A stretch of 64,000 nt of DNA from Paenibacillus peoriae KCTC 3763 (GTDB lineage Bacteria > Bacillota > Bacilli > Paenibacillales > Paenibacillaceae): assembly GCF_000236805.1 (NCBI RefSeq), contig NZ_AGFX01000018.1:124001-188000 (forward strand). The letters run 5' to 3'. The notes beneath the pieces were generated by a model. It had not been told where the DNA came from and did not search any database. It worked only from the letters and a program-made list of their open reading frames with translations. The first letter of the stretch is position 1, and each line of letters opens with the position of its first letter. The position numbers and the translations under genes are program-made. Of this stretch, positions 8,406 through 16,880 are shown in pieces.

Positions 8406-9620
8406 ATGTTCATTGGTGAAAATTTGACCAATCTACGGATCATGCATGGATATTCGAGAAAGCAGCTCTCCGAAATGTTAGGTGTTACAGAACAAGCAGT
8501 TTGGCAGTACGAGAACGCGTATACATCTCCTAAAATGCAAATCGTGAATGAGTTAAAGCGGATTTTTAACGTGAAAAGTAAATATTTTTATACTAAAGAC
8601 ATGCTTGCACGGAATATGACACCTGCCAACGTAAACGTAATGAACATCGCTTATCGTTCAAAAGTTTTGAATGTTATCTCGAAGACGCAGGCAGAAGCGA
8701 AGCATGTTGAATATTTAGATGCTTTTGTTAACTATATCACAGCTAAAGTTAGCCTCCCTACCCTCAAAATTATCAGTTTAAGGGATGAAGTTATCGAATA
8801 TCTAAACCATTCAGATGACGATAGATCGACTCAAATCGATAAAGTCGCTCATTTGGCACGGAAAAGACTTAGTCTAGGGCAAGATACAAACGAGAATCTT
8901 ATGTTTCTGGTCGAAAAAAGCGGAGTATTTGTTTTTGAGAAGGCAATGGGTGAGGAGATTGATGCTTATAGTCTCTGGACTCGAAACGATCGACCTTATA
9001 TCATATTGGGGAATATGAAACGATCAGCCGTTCGAAGGAACTTTGATATAGCACATGAACTGGGACATTTACTGCTTCATTATCGCCTTGAGTTTGCTAA
9101 TTTAAATCGAAAAGAACACAAAATTATTGAGAATGAAGCGAATATGTTTGCCCAGGCATTTTTATTACCAGAAGACGAATTCGCACTTGATTTGAAAAAT
9201 GTTGTCCATATTACAAATCCAGATAATTACTTGGAGTTGAAAAAGAAATGGAAGACTTCGCTGCAAGTGTTGGGATACAGGACGGCTCATTTGGGGAACC
9301 TTAAACCTAAAGATCATCGGAACTTCTATGCTACCTTGCATCGAAAAGGTTATTTAAAAATTGAACCGCTCGATGAATTAATCCCGATTCAAAAACCAAT
9401 GAAGATTAAAACAATTATTGACCTTGTTTCTAAAAAGGGAATCGTGGACATTCGTCAAATGGTCGAGAAGGATTGGAAAACTGAAATATCCTTCTTTTAT
9501 CATATGACCGGGATTGATCCTGACTTTTTTAATAAATATTTGGTGAAAAGCCTGGATTTCGGTCTACAAAATGTCACGGATATATCTAAGCGTATCTCTG
9601 ATGTAGCTAAGCAAGTGTAA
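8406..9620 (+). CDS. HTH-XRE regulator fused to ImmA/IrrE metallopeptidase
   Basis: 404 residues. An N-terminal XRE-type helix-turn-helix (GENLTNLRIMHGYSRKQLSE ... VWQYENA, about residues 4-40) is followed by an ImmA/IrrE zinc peptidase domain with the HELGH motif (about residues 217-221) and a downstream Glu in NEANMFAQAFLLP. Such proteins cleave or partner with repressors or antitoxins, for example ImmA of ICEBs1. The C-terminal 130 residues are uncharacterised. It has AGGAGG upstream of ATG 8406 and lies 39 bases after the unknown gene, so the two are probably cotranscribed. A stress-sensing, defence or toxin-antitoxin role is an inference. Confidence 0.85.
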   Translation: MFIGENLTNLRIMHGYSRKQLSEMLGVTEQAVWQYENAYTSPKMQIVNELKRIFNVKSKYFYTKDMLARNMTPANVNVMNIAYRSKVLNVISKTQAEAKHVEYLDAFVNYITAKVSLPTLKIISLRDEVIEYLNHSDDDRSTQIDKVAHLARKRLSLGQDTNENLMFLVEKSGVFVFEKAMGEEIDAYSLWTRNDRPYIILGNMKRSAVRRNFDIAHELGHLLLHYRLEFANLNRKEHKIIENEANMFAQAFLLPEDEFALDLKNVVHITNPDNYLELKKKWKTSLQVLGYRTAHLGNLKPKDHRNFYATLHRKGYLKIEPLDELIPIQKPMKIKTIIDLVSKKGIVDIRQMVEKDWKTEISFFYHMTGIDPDFFNKYLVKSLDFGLQNVTDISKRISDVAKQV

Positions 9621-9696
9621 CTATGACTTTTTAAGGATTGAACTTTCTTACTCCTCGCCGTTAGCAATGTCATATCTCCGGGCTGCCCCTATTCTG

Positions 9697-9702
9697 TATA
9701 AT
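9697..9702 (+). promoter_or_regulatory. Possible -10 box for the radical SAM gene
   Basis: TATAAT occurs 50 bases upstream of the GTG at 9752. A matching -35 is weak, so this is only a candidate promoter. Confidence 0.3.
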
Positions 9703-9751
9703 CTCAAGGGTATTCAAGACACAAACCTGAGATCGGGAGGATCATGAGAAA

Positions 9752-10711
9752 GTGAGTATAGAAAACAAATATAAAGCACTTGAACTGGAAAAGCCGGGCA
9801 TCTATGAGCTGGAGGGACTGGAAGTCGGGGTCACCTCCAATTGCAACTTCAAGTGTGATTATTGCTGCGCATATCAGCGAAACGACGGGCAATGCATCAG
9901 CAGCAAGGAGGTCATTGGTATTATTGATGACATTCCAACGTTAAAACGTGTGCGACTGTCCGGGGGAGAAGTGACCTTGAAGTATCAGGACTGTCTGGAC
10001 ATTGTGGCTCACTGTTCGAGCAAGGGAATCGCTACCCAGCTCAATACCAATGCCAGCTTGCTCAGCCCTGAACGAATTGAGAGACTGCGCGATGCAGGGC
10101 TTTCTAATATTCATATCTCCTTCAACTTCACGGACGCTGAAAAATATTCCGCCTATTATCATGTTCACCCTCGCATGTATGAGACAATCGTTCAAAATAT
10201 CCGGTTGTGTACCGAAGCCAAGCTGGAAACGGTGCTGGAGACTTTGCTGTTTGAGGAAACACAGAACAACATGCAAGCCATTAGCGAAATGGTATATGAA
10301 CTCGGTGTGCGCATCCATGAAATCCAAAACAGCATCGTGATGGATCATACGAATTGGAACGCCATTTCCACCAAGGAGGCACTTGTCCGTTCCGTTCATG
10401 ACCTGATTGCCCATAAAAAGGACGATACCGTGCTGTATTTCACCTGCATGGACCGTTTTGCTGAAGCGCTGGGCTTTAAGGAGCAACCGGGCGTTTATTT
10501 TTCCAACTGTGTTGATGGTAAAAAGCAGCTTCATCTTCACGGGAACGGTGATATTCTGATCTGTGAGCTATGCCATCCTGTGGTCATCGGCAATATTTAT
10601 AATGGAACATCCTTAAAGGATATTTACACAAATAGACCTAAGCCGCTTCAGGAATTTCTCGACAAACTGCCTTGTCCTGCATATGATGCGCTTTTCCCGA
10701 ATGGAATCTGA
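9752..10711 (+). CDS. Radical SAM protein
   Basis: 319 residues. CNFKCDYC near residue 31 is the CxxxCxxC motif that binds the [4Fe-4S]-SAM cluster, and RLSGGEVTL is the GGE motif contacting SAM. A C-terminal cluster of Cys (NCVDGKKQL, ILICELCHPVVIGN, LPCPAY) fits an auxiliary cluster as in SPASM/twitch domains, including the usual I-GN turn. No precursor peptide or partner is seen nearby, so it stands alone. The start GTG at 9752 has GGGAGG 11 bases upstream. The reaction cannot be predicted. Confidence 0.8.
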   Translation: MSIENKYKALELEKPGIYELEGLEVGVTSNCNFKCDYCCAYQRNDGQCISSKEVIGIIDDIPTLKRVRLSGGEVTLKYQDCLDIVAHCSSKGIATQLNTNASLLSPERIERLRDAGLSNIHISFNFTDAEKYSAYYHVHPRMYETIVQNIRLCTEAKLETVLETLLFEETQNNMQAISEMVYELGVRIHEIQNSIVMDHTNWNAISTKEALVRSVHDLIAHKKDDTVLYFTCMDRFAEALGFKEQPGVYFSNCVDGKKQLHLHGNGDILICELCHPVVIGNIYNGTSLKDIYTNRPKPLQEFLDKLPCPAYDALFPNGI

Positions 10712-10725
10712 GATATTGAAAGTGT

Positions 10726-10751
10726 ATACCACCTTAACGTTAGGGTGGTAT
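10726..10751. repeat. Inverted repeat after the radical SAM gene
   Basis: ATACCACC (10726-10733) and GGTGGTAT (10744-10751) flank TTAACGTTAG. It probably acts as a weak terminator, although the T-tract is missing; an operator for the downstream aldo/keto reductase gene is the alternative. Confidence 0.45.
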
Positions 10752-10845
10752 ATGCCCTTCATGTAACCTTTATAATATATTTCGATGAAAAGGCTTACAT
10801 GTTAAAATATAAAAATAGTATCCTCTTACGAAAGAAGGAGTAGAT

Positions 10846-11820
10846 ATGAAATATAGAAATGTCGGCAACAGTGGTCTTAAGATTAGTGAAATCGGTCTGG
10901 GAAGCTGGTTAACGTACGGTACAGCCGCAGAGCAGGAAGCAGCTCATGCCTGTATTGCCAAGGCCGTTGACCTTGGAATCAATTTCTTTGATACCGCGAA
11001 TGCGTATAATCGGGGAGAAGGCGAAAAGGCTATGGGAGCCGCCTTGAAGCCTTATCGAAGAGAAAGCTATGTGCTTTCTACCAAGGTGTACTTCCCGATG
11101 GATTCCGGCCCCAATGACAGGGGGCTGTCACGCAAGCACATTATGGAGCAATGTGAGGCGAGTCTGAAGCGTCTTGGAACCGATTATATCGACATTTACT
11201 TCTGTCATCGGTATGATCAGGACACTCCTTTGGAAGAGACGCTGCGGGCGCTTGATGACCTTCAGGCTCAGGGCAAAATTCTATATGCCGCTGTTAGTGA
11301 ATGGAGTGCTGCCCAGCTCACGGATGCCTATGGCATCGGGAAAAGGCTGAATCTGCGCCCGCTGATTGCCAATCAGCCGATCTATAACATGTTCGAGCGT
11401 TATATCGAGCATGAGGTGCTCCCCGTATCCAGCCAGATGGGGATCGGGCAAATTGTATTTTCGCCCTTGGCCCAAGGTATACTCACGGGCAAATATAAAC
11501 CGGGACAACCCGTACCGACAGGTAGCCGCGGGGCGGATGCCTCTGTCAACCATGTCATCAGCAGCTACATGCACGATGCGGTTCTAAACTGTGTCCAGGA
11601 GCTGGATAAGTTGGCAAAGGATCAGGGGATCAACCTGTCGCAGCTCGCGCTTGCTTGGATTCTGAGGGAACCGGGGATTAGCGCAGCTCTGATCGGGGCC
11701 ACCAAACCCGCACAAATTGAAGAAAATGTAAAAGCGGTTGATGTGACGCTTCAGCCGGAGATTTGCGATGAAATCGAACGGATTCTGAAGCAAGTAGAGG
11801 GATTCGAGCCTTTGCGCTAA
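10846..11820 (+). CDS. Aldo/keto reductase (KCNAB/YhdN-type)
   Basis: 324 residues, full-length NADPH-dependent TIM-barrel reductase. The catalytic tetrad is visible: Asp and Tyr in FFDTANAYN (about residues 48-54), Lys in VLSTKVYF and His in YFCHRYD. The C-terminal cofactor loop GISAALIGATKPAQIEEN is conserved as in the voltage-gated potassium channel beta-like AKR group. It is a general carbonyl reductase with unknown natural substrate. An AGGAG site precedes ATG 10846. It is monocistronic, ending at a bidirectional terminator. Confidence 0.9.
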   Translation: MKYRNVGNSGLKISEIGLGSWLTYGTAAEQEAAHACIAKAVDLGINFFDTANAYNRGEGEKAMGAALKPYRRESYVLSTKVYFPMDSGPNDRGLSRKHIMEQCEASLKRLGTDYIDIYFCHRYDQDTPLEETLRALDDLQAQGKILYAAVSEWSAAQLTDAYGIGKRLNLRPLIANQPIYNMFERYIEHEVLPVSSQMGIGQIVFSPLAQGILTGKYKPGQPVPTGSRGADASVNHVISSYMHDAVLNCVQELDKLAKDQGINLSQLALAWILREPGISAALIGATKPAQIEENVKAVDVTLQPEICDEIERILKQVEGFEPLR

Positions 11821-11834
11821 GCAGCTACCAACGC

Positions 11835-11883
11835 AATAACCCCGCTTTTCCTGTCTGTGACAGAGAAGGGCGGGGCTATTTTA
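11835..11883. terminator. Bidirectional terminator
   Basis: AATAACCCCGC (11835-11845) pairs with GCGGGGCTATT (11870-11880), followed by TTT. It lies between the convergent aldo/keto reductase and membrane protein genes. Confidence 0.8.
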
Positions 11884-12342
11884 ATTTGCTTCAAGCATAG
11901 CGTAAATCCCCGAGGCTACACTGAATACAATCCCGCTCACTACAACAAGAATTTGCTTCTTGTTCAGGTTCAGCGGATCAAAAAAGAAAGGCAACAGCCA
12001 TTTTAGGCTGACGACAGCCCATAGGCCTTCCAGCAATCCGAGCGTCAGCACCTTTTGTCCCCAGAGAAGCTTCATTGGCGGTGTTAGCGGACCTGCAAGC
12101 ATCAGATCACCTGAAGCACGGATATTCCAGGAGATGATAACCATGAATACAACAAGGGTTAACAATGTGGACATAATATAGGTGATATTTTTTTTAGCCT
12201 CTTTCGTGAGCTTTGGCGATTTTTTAAACTCAGGCAAGCCGATCAGGAAAAAAACGATTCCCATGAAAATAGCCACGCCTACAAAGGAAGCGAATATAAT
12301 GTTGGCTACTATGCCGATGCCATTGATGAGTAATAATAAAAT
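11881..12342 (-). CDS. Small membrane protein of unknown function, probable ATT start
   Basis: A 131-residue hydrophobic protein from the first standard start (GTG 12276) or 153 residues from an ATT at 12342. It has four predicted membrane segments including KKNITYIMSTLLTLVVFMV and QILVVVSGIVFSVASGIYA, plus a conserved-looking DPLNLNKKQ loop. GTG 12276 has no ribosome binding site and truncates the first hydrophobic segment. The ATT at 12340-12342 sits about 5-8 bases behind GGGGGAG, and no ATG/GTG/TTG lies between the upstream TAA and GTG 12276. I therefore favour the ATT start. No family was recognised. Confidence 0.55.
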   Translation of the reverse strand: MLLLLINGIGIVANIIFASFVGVAIFMGIVFFLIGLPEFKKSPKLTKEAKKNITYIMSTLLTLVVFMVIISWNIRASGDLMLAGPLTPPMKLLWGQKVLTLGLLEGLWAVVSLKWLLPFFFDPLNLNKKQILVVVSGIVFSVASGIYAMLEAN

Positions 12343-12536
12343 AAGCTCTCCCCCTTGGGGTAACGATGATAGTTATTTTATTGTACATGCAGGAACGAAA
12401 ACGCTCAAATATTTGGAAAAAGAATGATCATATGTGTAGATTCAACTTGATATTGCGATAATCTGCAGTTAATAGTTGAGGCTTATAGTTAGTGCATATC
12501 CACTATCACATACAGGTTAAAAGGATGGATGCAACG

Positions 12537-13166
12537 ATGGGAATTCACGCGTATTTTCGATCACTGAACGAGCTGGAAAGAATTATTCGTTGCCCAGGCA
12601 AGTTTAAATTTGAAGAACACAGCGTATCTGCTCATTCATGGAAAGTGGTGCAGTATGCCAAAACGTTGGCTGATATTGAAGAGAGAAACGGTGTAAGCAT
12701 TGACTGGAAAAAGCTTTACGAGATCACAAGCAGTCACGATTACGGGGAGATTTTTATTGGAGACATTAAAACGCCTGTTAAGCACTCCTCCAAGGAACTC
12801 CGGTTATTAATCCAGCAGGTCGAAGAAGGTATGATTGAGTATTTTATTGAAGAGAACATTCCGGAGGATTTTAAAGCTATTTTCCGCAAACAGTTACGGG
12901 AAGGTAAAGATGATTCTGTAGAAGGTTTAATCCTTGAAGTTGCGGATAAGATGGATCAGGTGTACGAAGCGTTTGCTGAACTTCAGCGGGGAAATACTGA
13001 AAAAGAATTTATAGTGATGTATCGTAATGCACTGGTGAAAATCAAAAATATTCAATTAAAGTGCGTTGATTATTTTTTGGAAAATATCTTGCCGGATATG
13101 GTCAAGGAAGAAACACCCTCATCCATTGATATTAAAAAGATTACGGAAGAAGCTCTAGCTCTTTAA
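12537..13166 (+). CDS. HD-domain hydrolase (YfbR-like 5'-nucleotidase family)
   Basis: 209 residues. The HD-fold metal site is visible as EEHSVSAHSWKVVQYA (His residues near 32-38) and SSHDYGEIFIGD (the His-Asp pair). A later LEVADKMDQVYEAF supplies the distal Asp. This pattern and length match YfbR/YGK1-type deoxynucleoside 5'-monophosphatases. ATG 12537 is preferred because the N-terminal helix MGIHAYFRSLNELERI begins there; upstream in-frame starts add weakly supported residues. It is monocistronic. Confidence 0.8.
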   Translation: MGIHAYFRSLNELERIIRCPGKFKFEEHSVSAHSWKVVQYAKTLADIEERNGVSIDWKKLYEITSSHDYGEIFIGDIKTPVKHSSKELRLLIQQVEEGMIEYFIEENIPEDFKAIFRKQLREGKDDSVEGLILEVADKMDQVYEAFAELQRGNTEKEFIVMYRNALVKIKNIQLKCVDYFLENILPDMVKEETPSSIDIKKITEEALAL

Positions 13167-13249
13167 TAGACTCTCTCTACTCAGAAGCCCTGGCAGTGCT
13201 TCTGTTCATACATAATGATGTCCATTTCAAAATCTGGGCAGTCACGAAA

Positions 13250-13293
13250 AAAAGAACAATAAGCGACAGTGATTGAACTGTTCTTATTGCTCT
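13250..13293. repeat. 44-bp palindromic element, copy 1 (terminator-like)
   Basis: AGAACAATAAG and CTTATTGCTCT arms flank a CAGT..ACTG inner stem. 36 of 44 positions match the element at 24556-24599. It lies between the convergent HD hydrolase and Rieske oxidoreductase genes and probably terminates both. Confidence 0.7.
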
Positions 13294-13308
13294 CTTGGGT
13301 TGATGGTG

Positions 13309-14847
13309 CTATTCGAATTCAACTTTGCCAAGCGATTTTTTGGTCGGTCCTTCGATTACTTCGCCTTGATAGGAATAGCGGGAGCCATGGCAAGGGCAAT
13401 CCCATGTTCTTTCCGCCTCGTTCCACTCGACTTCACAGCCCAAATGGGTGCAAGTTGTGTCCACTAGGTGCAGTCCTCCTTGTAGGTCTCGGTAAGCGCC
13501 CGCCCTTTTACCATTCACCTGGATGACTGCTCCTTCGTCATTTTGTAATTCTTCGGATTTTTTGTAGCTCATTCCCAATTTCCCTGCAATCAAGTGTTTA
13601 GCCACATTCGCATTTTGAGTCACAAATGTTTTAATGTCAGGGTCCGCATGAAACCTTGCAGGAGAGAAAAGATCCTGGTACGGGCTTCCCTCTCCGGTAA
13701 TCAGTTTCGTATTTAATAAAGCCGCCGCGACACTTGTGGTCATCCCCCATTTTTTATAACCCGTAGCAACAAGGATGTTAGGGATAGTGGATACTTCCTG
13801 TCCGATATAGGGGAGCTTGTCCAGCGTATACAAGTCTTGGGCTGACCAGCGATACATGATCTCCTTTAATCCAAATGTTTGCTCTGCGAACTTTTCTAAA
13901 GCTTCATAGTACTGGAAGGTGCAGATTCCTTGGCCCGTTTTATGGCCTTCTCCACCGACGAGGACCATCGGTTCTCCGTTTATCAATACCGAGCGGAGCG
14001 AACGTTTTGGAGTTTCTGCACTTAGGTACATACCACCCGGGTAGATCTTATCGCTCTTGACCGCTAGTACATAAGAACGTTCGGCATACAATCGCGCAAA
14101 ATAAAGACCGTTTAGATCATTGAATGGAAAATGCGAGGAGGATACGACATGATTGCACGTGATTTTCTTTCCGTCATTGGTTTTAACGATGGCAGGGTTT
14201 CCTTTTTCCACACCTACAACGGTCGTTTGCTCATAAATTTTCCCGCCCTGACGGATGACTTGATTTGCCAAATACCTCAAGAAAGGAGCGGGATTAAACT
14301 GGGCCTGGTTTTTCATCACAATGGCTGCTTTAGTTGAAAACGGCAGAGGCGTTTGCTCGACATAGCTTCCCGGGATGCCCAATTCTTCGTAGGCTTTATA
14401 TTCGGCGGTGATTTTCTCTACATACGTATCTGCACATGTATAAACGTAGGCATCTTCTTCTTTAAATTGACAATCGATATTGTATTCCTCTACCGTTTGT
14501 TTAATGAATTGAAGAGCTTCGCGGTTGGCTTCGTAATAGAGCCGGGTTTGCTCTTTGCCAAAATGTGAAAGAAACTCGCTGTAGATCAAATCGTGCTGCG
14601 CGGTTATTTTGGCGGTAGTATGGCCCGTTGTTCCATGAAGCATCCGTCCTGCGTCGACGACTGCGACGTTTAGTCCTTTTTTAGAAAGTAAATAAGCAGT
14701 GGTAATACCAGTGATCCCCGCACCTACAATGGCAACATCCACCTGAATATCCTCACTAAGCTTGGGAAAACTGGGGATGTCAGTTGAAGCTAACCAATAC
14801 GATTCTGGGAATTGCGGAAATTTTGTATGGGATTCATTATGCATCAT
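13309..14847 (-). CDS. FAD-dependent oxidoreductase with C-terminal Rieske domain (YhfW-like)
   Basis: 512 residues. The N-terminal DAO-type FAD domain begins VDVAIVGAGITGITTAYLL (GxGxxG, about residues 33-50). The C-terminal 90 residues form a Rieske [2Fe-2S] domain with CTHLGCEV and WDCPCHGSRYS supplying the Cys-His pairs. The fusion matches B. subtilis YhfW-type proteins. It is cytosolic, with no Tat signal. It probably oxidises an amine or amino acid and passes electrons through the Rieske cluster; the substrate is unknown. The ribosome site is weak (GGGG about 14 bases upstream) for either ATG 14847 or 14844. Confidence 0.9.
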   Translation of the reverse strand: MMHNESHTKFPQFPESYWLASTDIPSFPKLSEDIQVDVAIVGAGITGITTAYLLSKKGLNVAVVDAGRMLHGTTGHTTAKITAQHDLIYSEFLSHFGKEQTRLYYEANREALQFIKQTVEEYNIDCQFKEEDAYVYTCADTYVEKITAEYKAYEELGIPGSYVEQTPLPFSTKAAIVMKNQAQFNPAPFLRYLANQVIRQGGKIYEQTTVVGVEKGNPAIVKTNDGKKITCNHVVSSSHFPFNDLNGLYFARLYAERSYVLAVKSDKIYPGGMYLSAETPKRSLRSVLINGEPMVLVGGEGHKTGQGICTFQYYEALEKFAEQTFGLKEIMYRWSAQDLYTLDKLPYIGQEVSTIPNILVATGYKKWGMTTSVAAALLNTKLITGEGSPYQDLFSPARFHADPDIKTFVTQNANVAKHLIAGKLGMSYKKSEELQNDEGAVIQVNGKRAGAYRDLQGGLHLVDTTCTHLGCEVEWNEAERTWDCPCHGSRYSYQGEVIEGPTKKSLGKVEFE

Positions 14848-14981
14848 TTTTACAACCGACCCCTTTGATTACACTTTATGTGTATTATTGTCATTTTAGG
14901 GTTTTATATTCACTAAACAATTCTCTTTATGATAAATTGGCCTGTACCTCCCAGGCTTTTTTAGCGTTGCTAAGGCAACAC

Positions 14982-15012
14982 TTGACTTCAAGTTAACTTT
15001 AAGTAGTAACAT
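14982..15012 (+). promoter_or_regulatory. MerR-type promoter with 19-bp spacer
   Basis: -35 TTGACT (14982-14987), a 19-base spacer and -10 TAACAT (15007-15012). The spacer carries a near-perfect dyad CTTC-AAGTTAACTT-TAAG centred on GTTAAC. An over-long spacer with a central dyad is the signature of promoters that MerR-family activators untwist. It drives the aldo/keto reductase gene at 15080. No merR gene is adjacent, so the regulator would act from elsewhere. Confidence 0.7.
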
Positions 15013-15079
15013 ATTGGATGCAACGTGATGGTGATTAGAAAGGCCGATGACTATTCTTTCAATACAGGAGTGATGGAAG

Positions 15080-16066
15080 TTGAAAAAGAAACAACTGGGT
15101 AGAAGTGACCTTCAAGTATCTGCACTGGGTCTGGGCTGCATGGGAATGTCGGAATTTTATGGTGAATTGAATGATCAGGAGTCGATCAAAACGCTTCATC
15201 GTGCGCTGGAGCTGGGGATCAACTTCTGGGATACAGCCGATGTCTATGGTGTGGGGAAAAATGAAGAACTGATCAGTCAAGTCCTGCAGAGCCACCGGGA
15301 TGAGGTGGTATTGGCTACCAAATTCTCCATTATGCGCGGAGAGGATGGGTCATTTCTGGGTGTCAATGGTCGTCCTGAATATGTAAAACAGGCATGTGAC
15401 CGCAGCCTGCAAAGACTGGGAGTAGATGTTATTGATTTGTACTACCAGCACCGTGTCGATCCGAACGTACCTATCGAGGAAACGGTTGGCGCGATGAGTG
15501 ACTTGGTTCAGGCAGGCAAGGTTCGCTATTTGGGGCTGTCCGAGGCTTCTCCTGCACTCATTCGGCGTGCTCACAAGGTTCACCCGATCACGGCCTTGCA
15601 AACGGAATACTCCTTATGGAGCCGGGAAGCGGAAGATGAGGTTATACCCGCTTGCAAGGAGCTGGGAATTGAATTTGTGGCGTATAGTCCGCTGGGACGC
15701 GGCTTTTTGAGCGGGCAAATTCAGAGATTTGAAGATTTTGCAGAAGATGATTTCCGTCGCACCGTGCCACGCTTTCAGCCTGAGAATTTCCAGAAGAATC
15801 TCGATCTCGTGCAGCATATTAAGGACCTCGCTGTTCAAAAAGGGGTCAAGCCTTCTCAGCTGGCCTTGGCATGGCTGCTTGCGCAAGAGGGAATTGTACC
15901 GATTCCAGGCACCAAGCGGGTGGCTTATCTGGAAGAAAACGCAGGGGCAGCCGATATCGCTTTATCTACGGAGGAAATGGAAAATATTAATGCGATCATT
16001 CCCAAAGGAATGGCGGCCGGGCTTCGTTATACGGCAGAGCGCATGCCGAATTGGCAAGCCGAATAA
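15080..16066 (+). CDS. Aldo/keto reductase
   Basis: 328 residues. The tetrad is visible as Asp and Tyr in FWDTADVYG, Lys in LATKFSI and His in YYQHRVD. The [17 protein letters not shown] loop near the C-terminus binds NADPH 2'-phosphate. This pattern is that of the AKR13-like YakC/quinone or aldehyde reductase group. The start is TTG at 15080 with AGGAG about nine bases upstream. The MerR-type promoter just upstream suggests induction by electrophiles or aldehydes (inference from the AdhR/NmlR families). Confidence 0.9.
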   Translation: MKKKQLGRSDLQVSALGLGCMGMSEFYGELNDQESIKTLHRALELGINFWDTADVYGVGKNEELISQVLQSHRDEVVLATKFSIMRGEDGSFLGVNGRPEYVKQACDRSLQRLGVDVIDLYYQHRVDPNVPIEETVGAMSDLVQAGKVRYLGLSEASPALIRRAHKVHPITALQTEYSLWSREAEDEVIPACKELGIEFVAYSPLGRGFLSGQIQRFEDFAEDDFRRTVPRFQPENFQKNLDLVQHIKDLAVQKGVKPSQLALAWLLAQEGIVPIPGTKRVAYLEENAGAADIALSTEEMENINAIIPKGMAAGLRYTAERMPNWQAE

Positions 16067-16082
16067 TTCCAGCAGTATAACC

Positions 16083-16125
16083 CAAAAAGCCGTCCTTAAC
16101 GCGGATCGGCGCGAAAAGGCGGCTT
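16083..16125. terminator. Possible terminator between convergent genes
   Basis: AAAAAGCCG and CGGCTTTG form an imperfect GC-rich hairpin between the genes ending at 16066 and 16146. Confidence 0.45.
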
Positions 16126-16145
16126 TGCGGGGCTTACATATACAG

Positions 16146-16769
16146 CTAAGGGCGTGGCTTGAAAATACCGAAGGGACGTCCTACAGGCAGGAACGTACGG
16201 CCAAAATGCGCATTCAGAACTGCGGCTCCTGTACCGTACAGTGAGAGCAAGCCAATACCCATTTCTGAATAAGCTGCAAGGGTATGGAACACCTCTGGAG
16301 CAACGCCGAATGCATCGAAGCTAAGACCCAGGAACAGAAAATCAATCAGGACAAAGATAAAGAACAGGACCTTATGCGTCTCCATCGCTCCAATGGTCAT
16401 GAACAGCGTAAAGATAAGGTAGCCCGCAAAGGCAAAACCGAGCTGCTTGCCATCTACAGCGGACGCCAGCTCTGGACCGAATACGCCCATTTTAATCATC
16501 CAGCTACCTGCTACGGCGAACCAGAAGAAGGCATAAGCACCAAACGCCGTCATCCCAAAGGTGTTGTTATGCTTTGCATCCTGAATGCAGGCAAACAGCT
16601 GTGCGAAGGCACCGAGGAAAATAGCCCAGGGGATGATAAAGCTCAAGCCCTCAGTGAGGCCGAGCTTTTGGGACGAAGCCACAAGCGTTACAATAGCCAA
16701 GCCAAACAGACCGATCGCACTCGGATCGGCCGTTATGATTTTTACGTTAGAATGAGATTCGTTTTGCAT
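16146..16769 (-). CDS. Acetate/succinate transporter, GPR1/FUN34/YaaH (SatP) family
   Basis: 207 residues with six hydrophobic segments. The N-terminal ADPSAIGLFGLAIVT region corresponds to the family NPAPLGL motif, here with Asp and Ser substitutions. Further family segments are FGMTAFGAYAFFW and MGIGLLSLYGTGAAV. Family members move acetate or succinate with protons across the membrane. ATG 16769 is chosen because the conserved segment follows directly; GGAGG is 13 bases upstream, longer than usual. It is monocistronic. Confidence 0.88.
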   Translation of the reverse strand: MQNESHSNVKIITADPSAIGLFGLAIVTLVASSQKLGLTEGLSFIIPWAIFLGAFAQLFACIQDAKHNNTFGMTAFGAYAFFWFAVAGSWMIKMGVFGPELASAVDGKQLGFAFAGYLIFTLFMTIGAMETHKVLFFIFVLIDFLFLGLSFDAFGVAPEVFHTLAAYSEMGIGLLSLYGTGAAVLNAHFGRTFLPVGRPFGIFKPRP

Positions 16770-16880
16770 AAAAAAATACAAGCCTCCAATAATGTTCAAA
16801 TACGTGTCAATCTGCCGATGCCAGAATCACACTGACATATTGTAACGGAAACGGACGTACTCGCATAGTACATAATTCAC

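Noticed and set aside
9667-9747. 26-residue ORF upstream of the radical SAM gene as a RiPP precursor
   Set aside because: It has no ribosome site, overlaps a TATAAT box and the ribosome site of the radical SAM gene, and shows no leader-like or Cys-rich core sequence.
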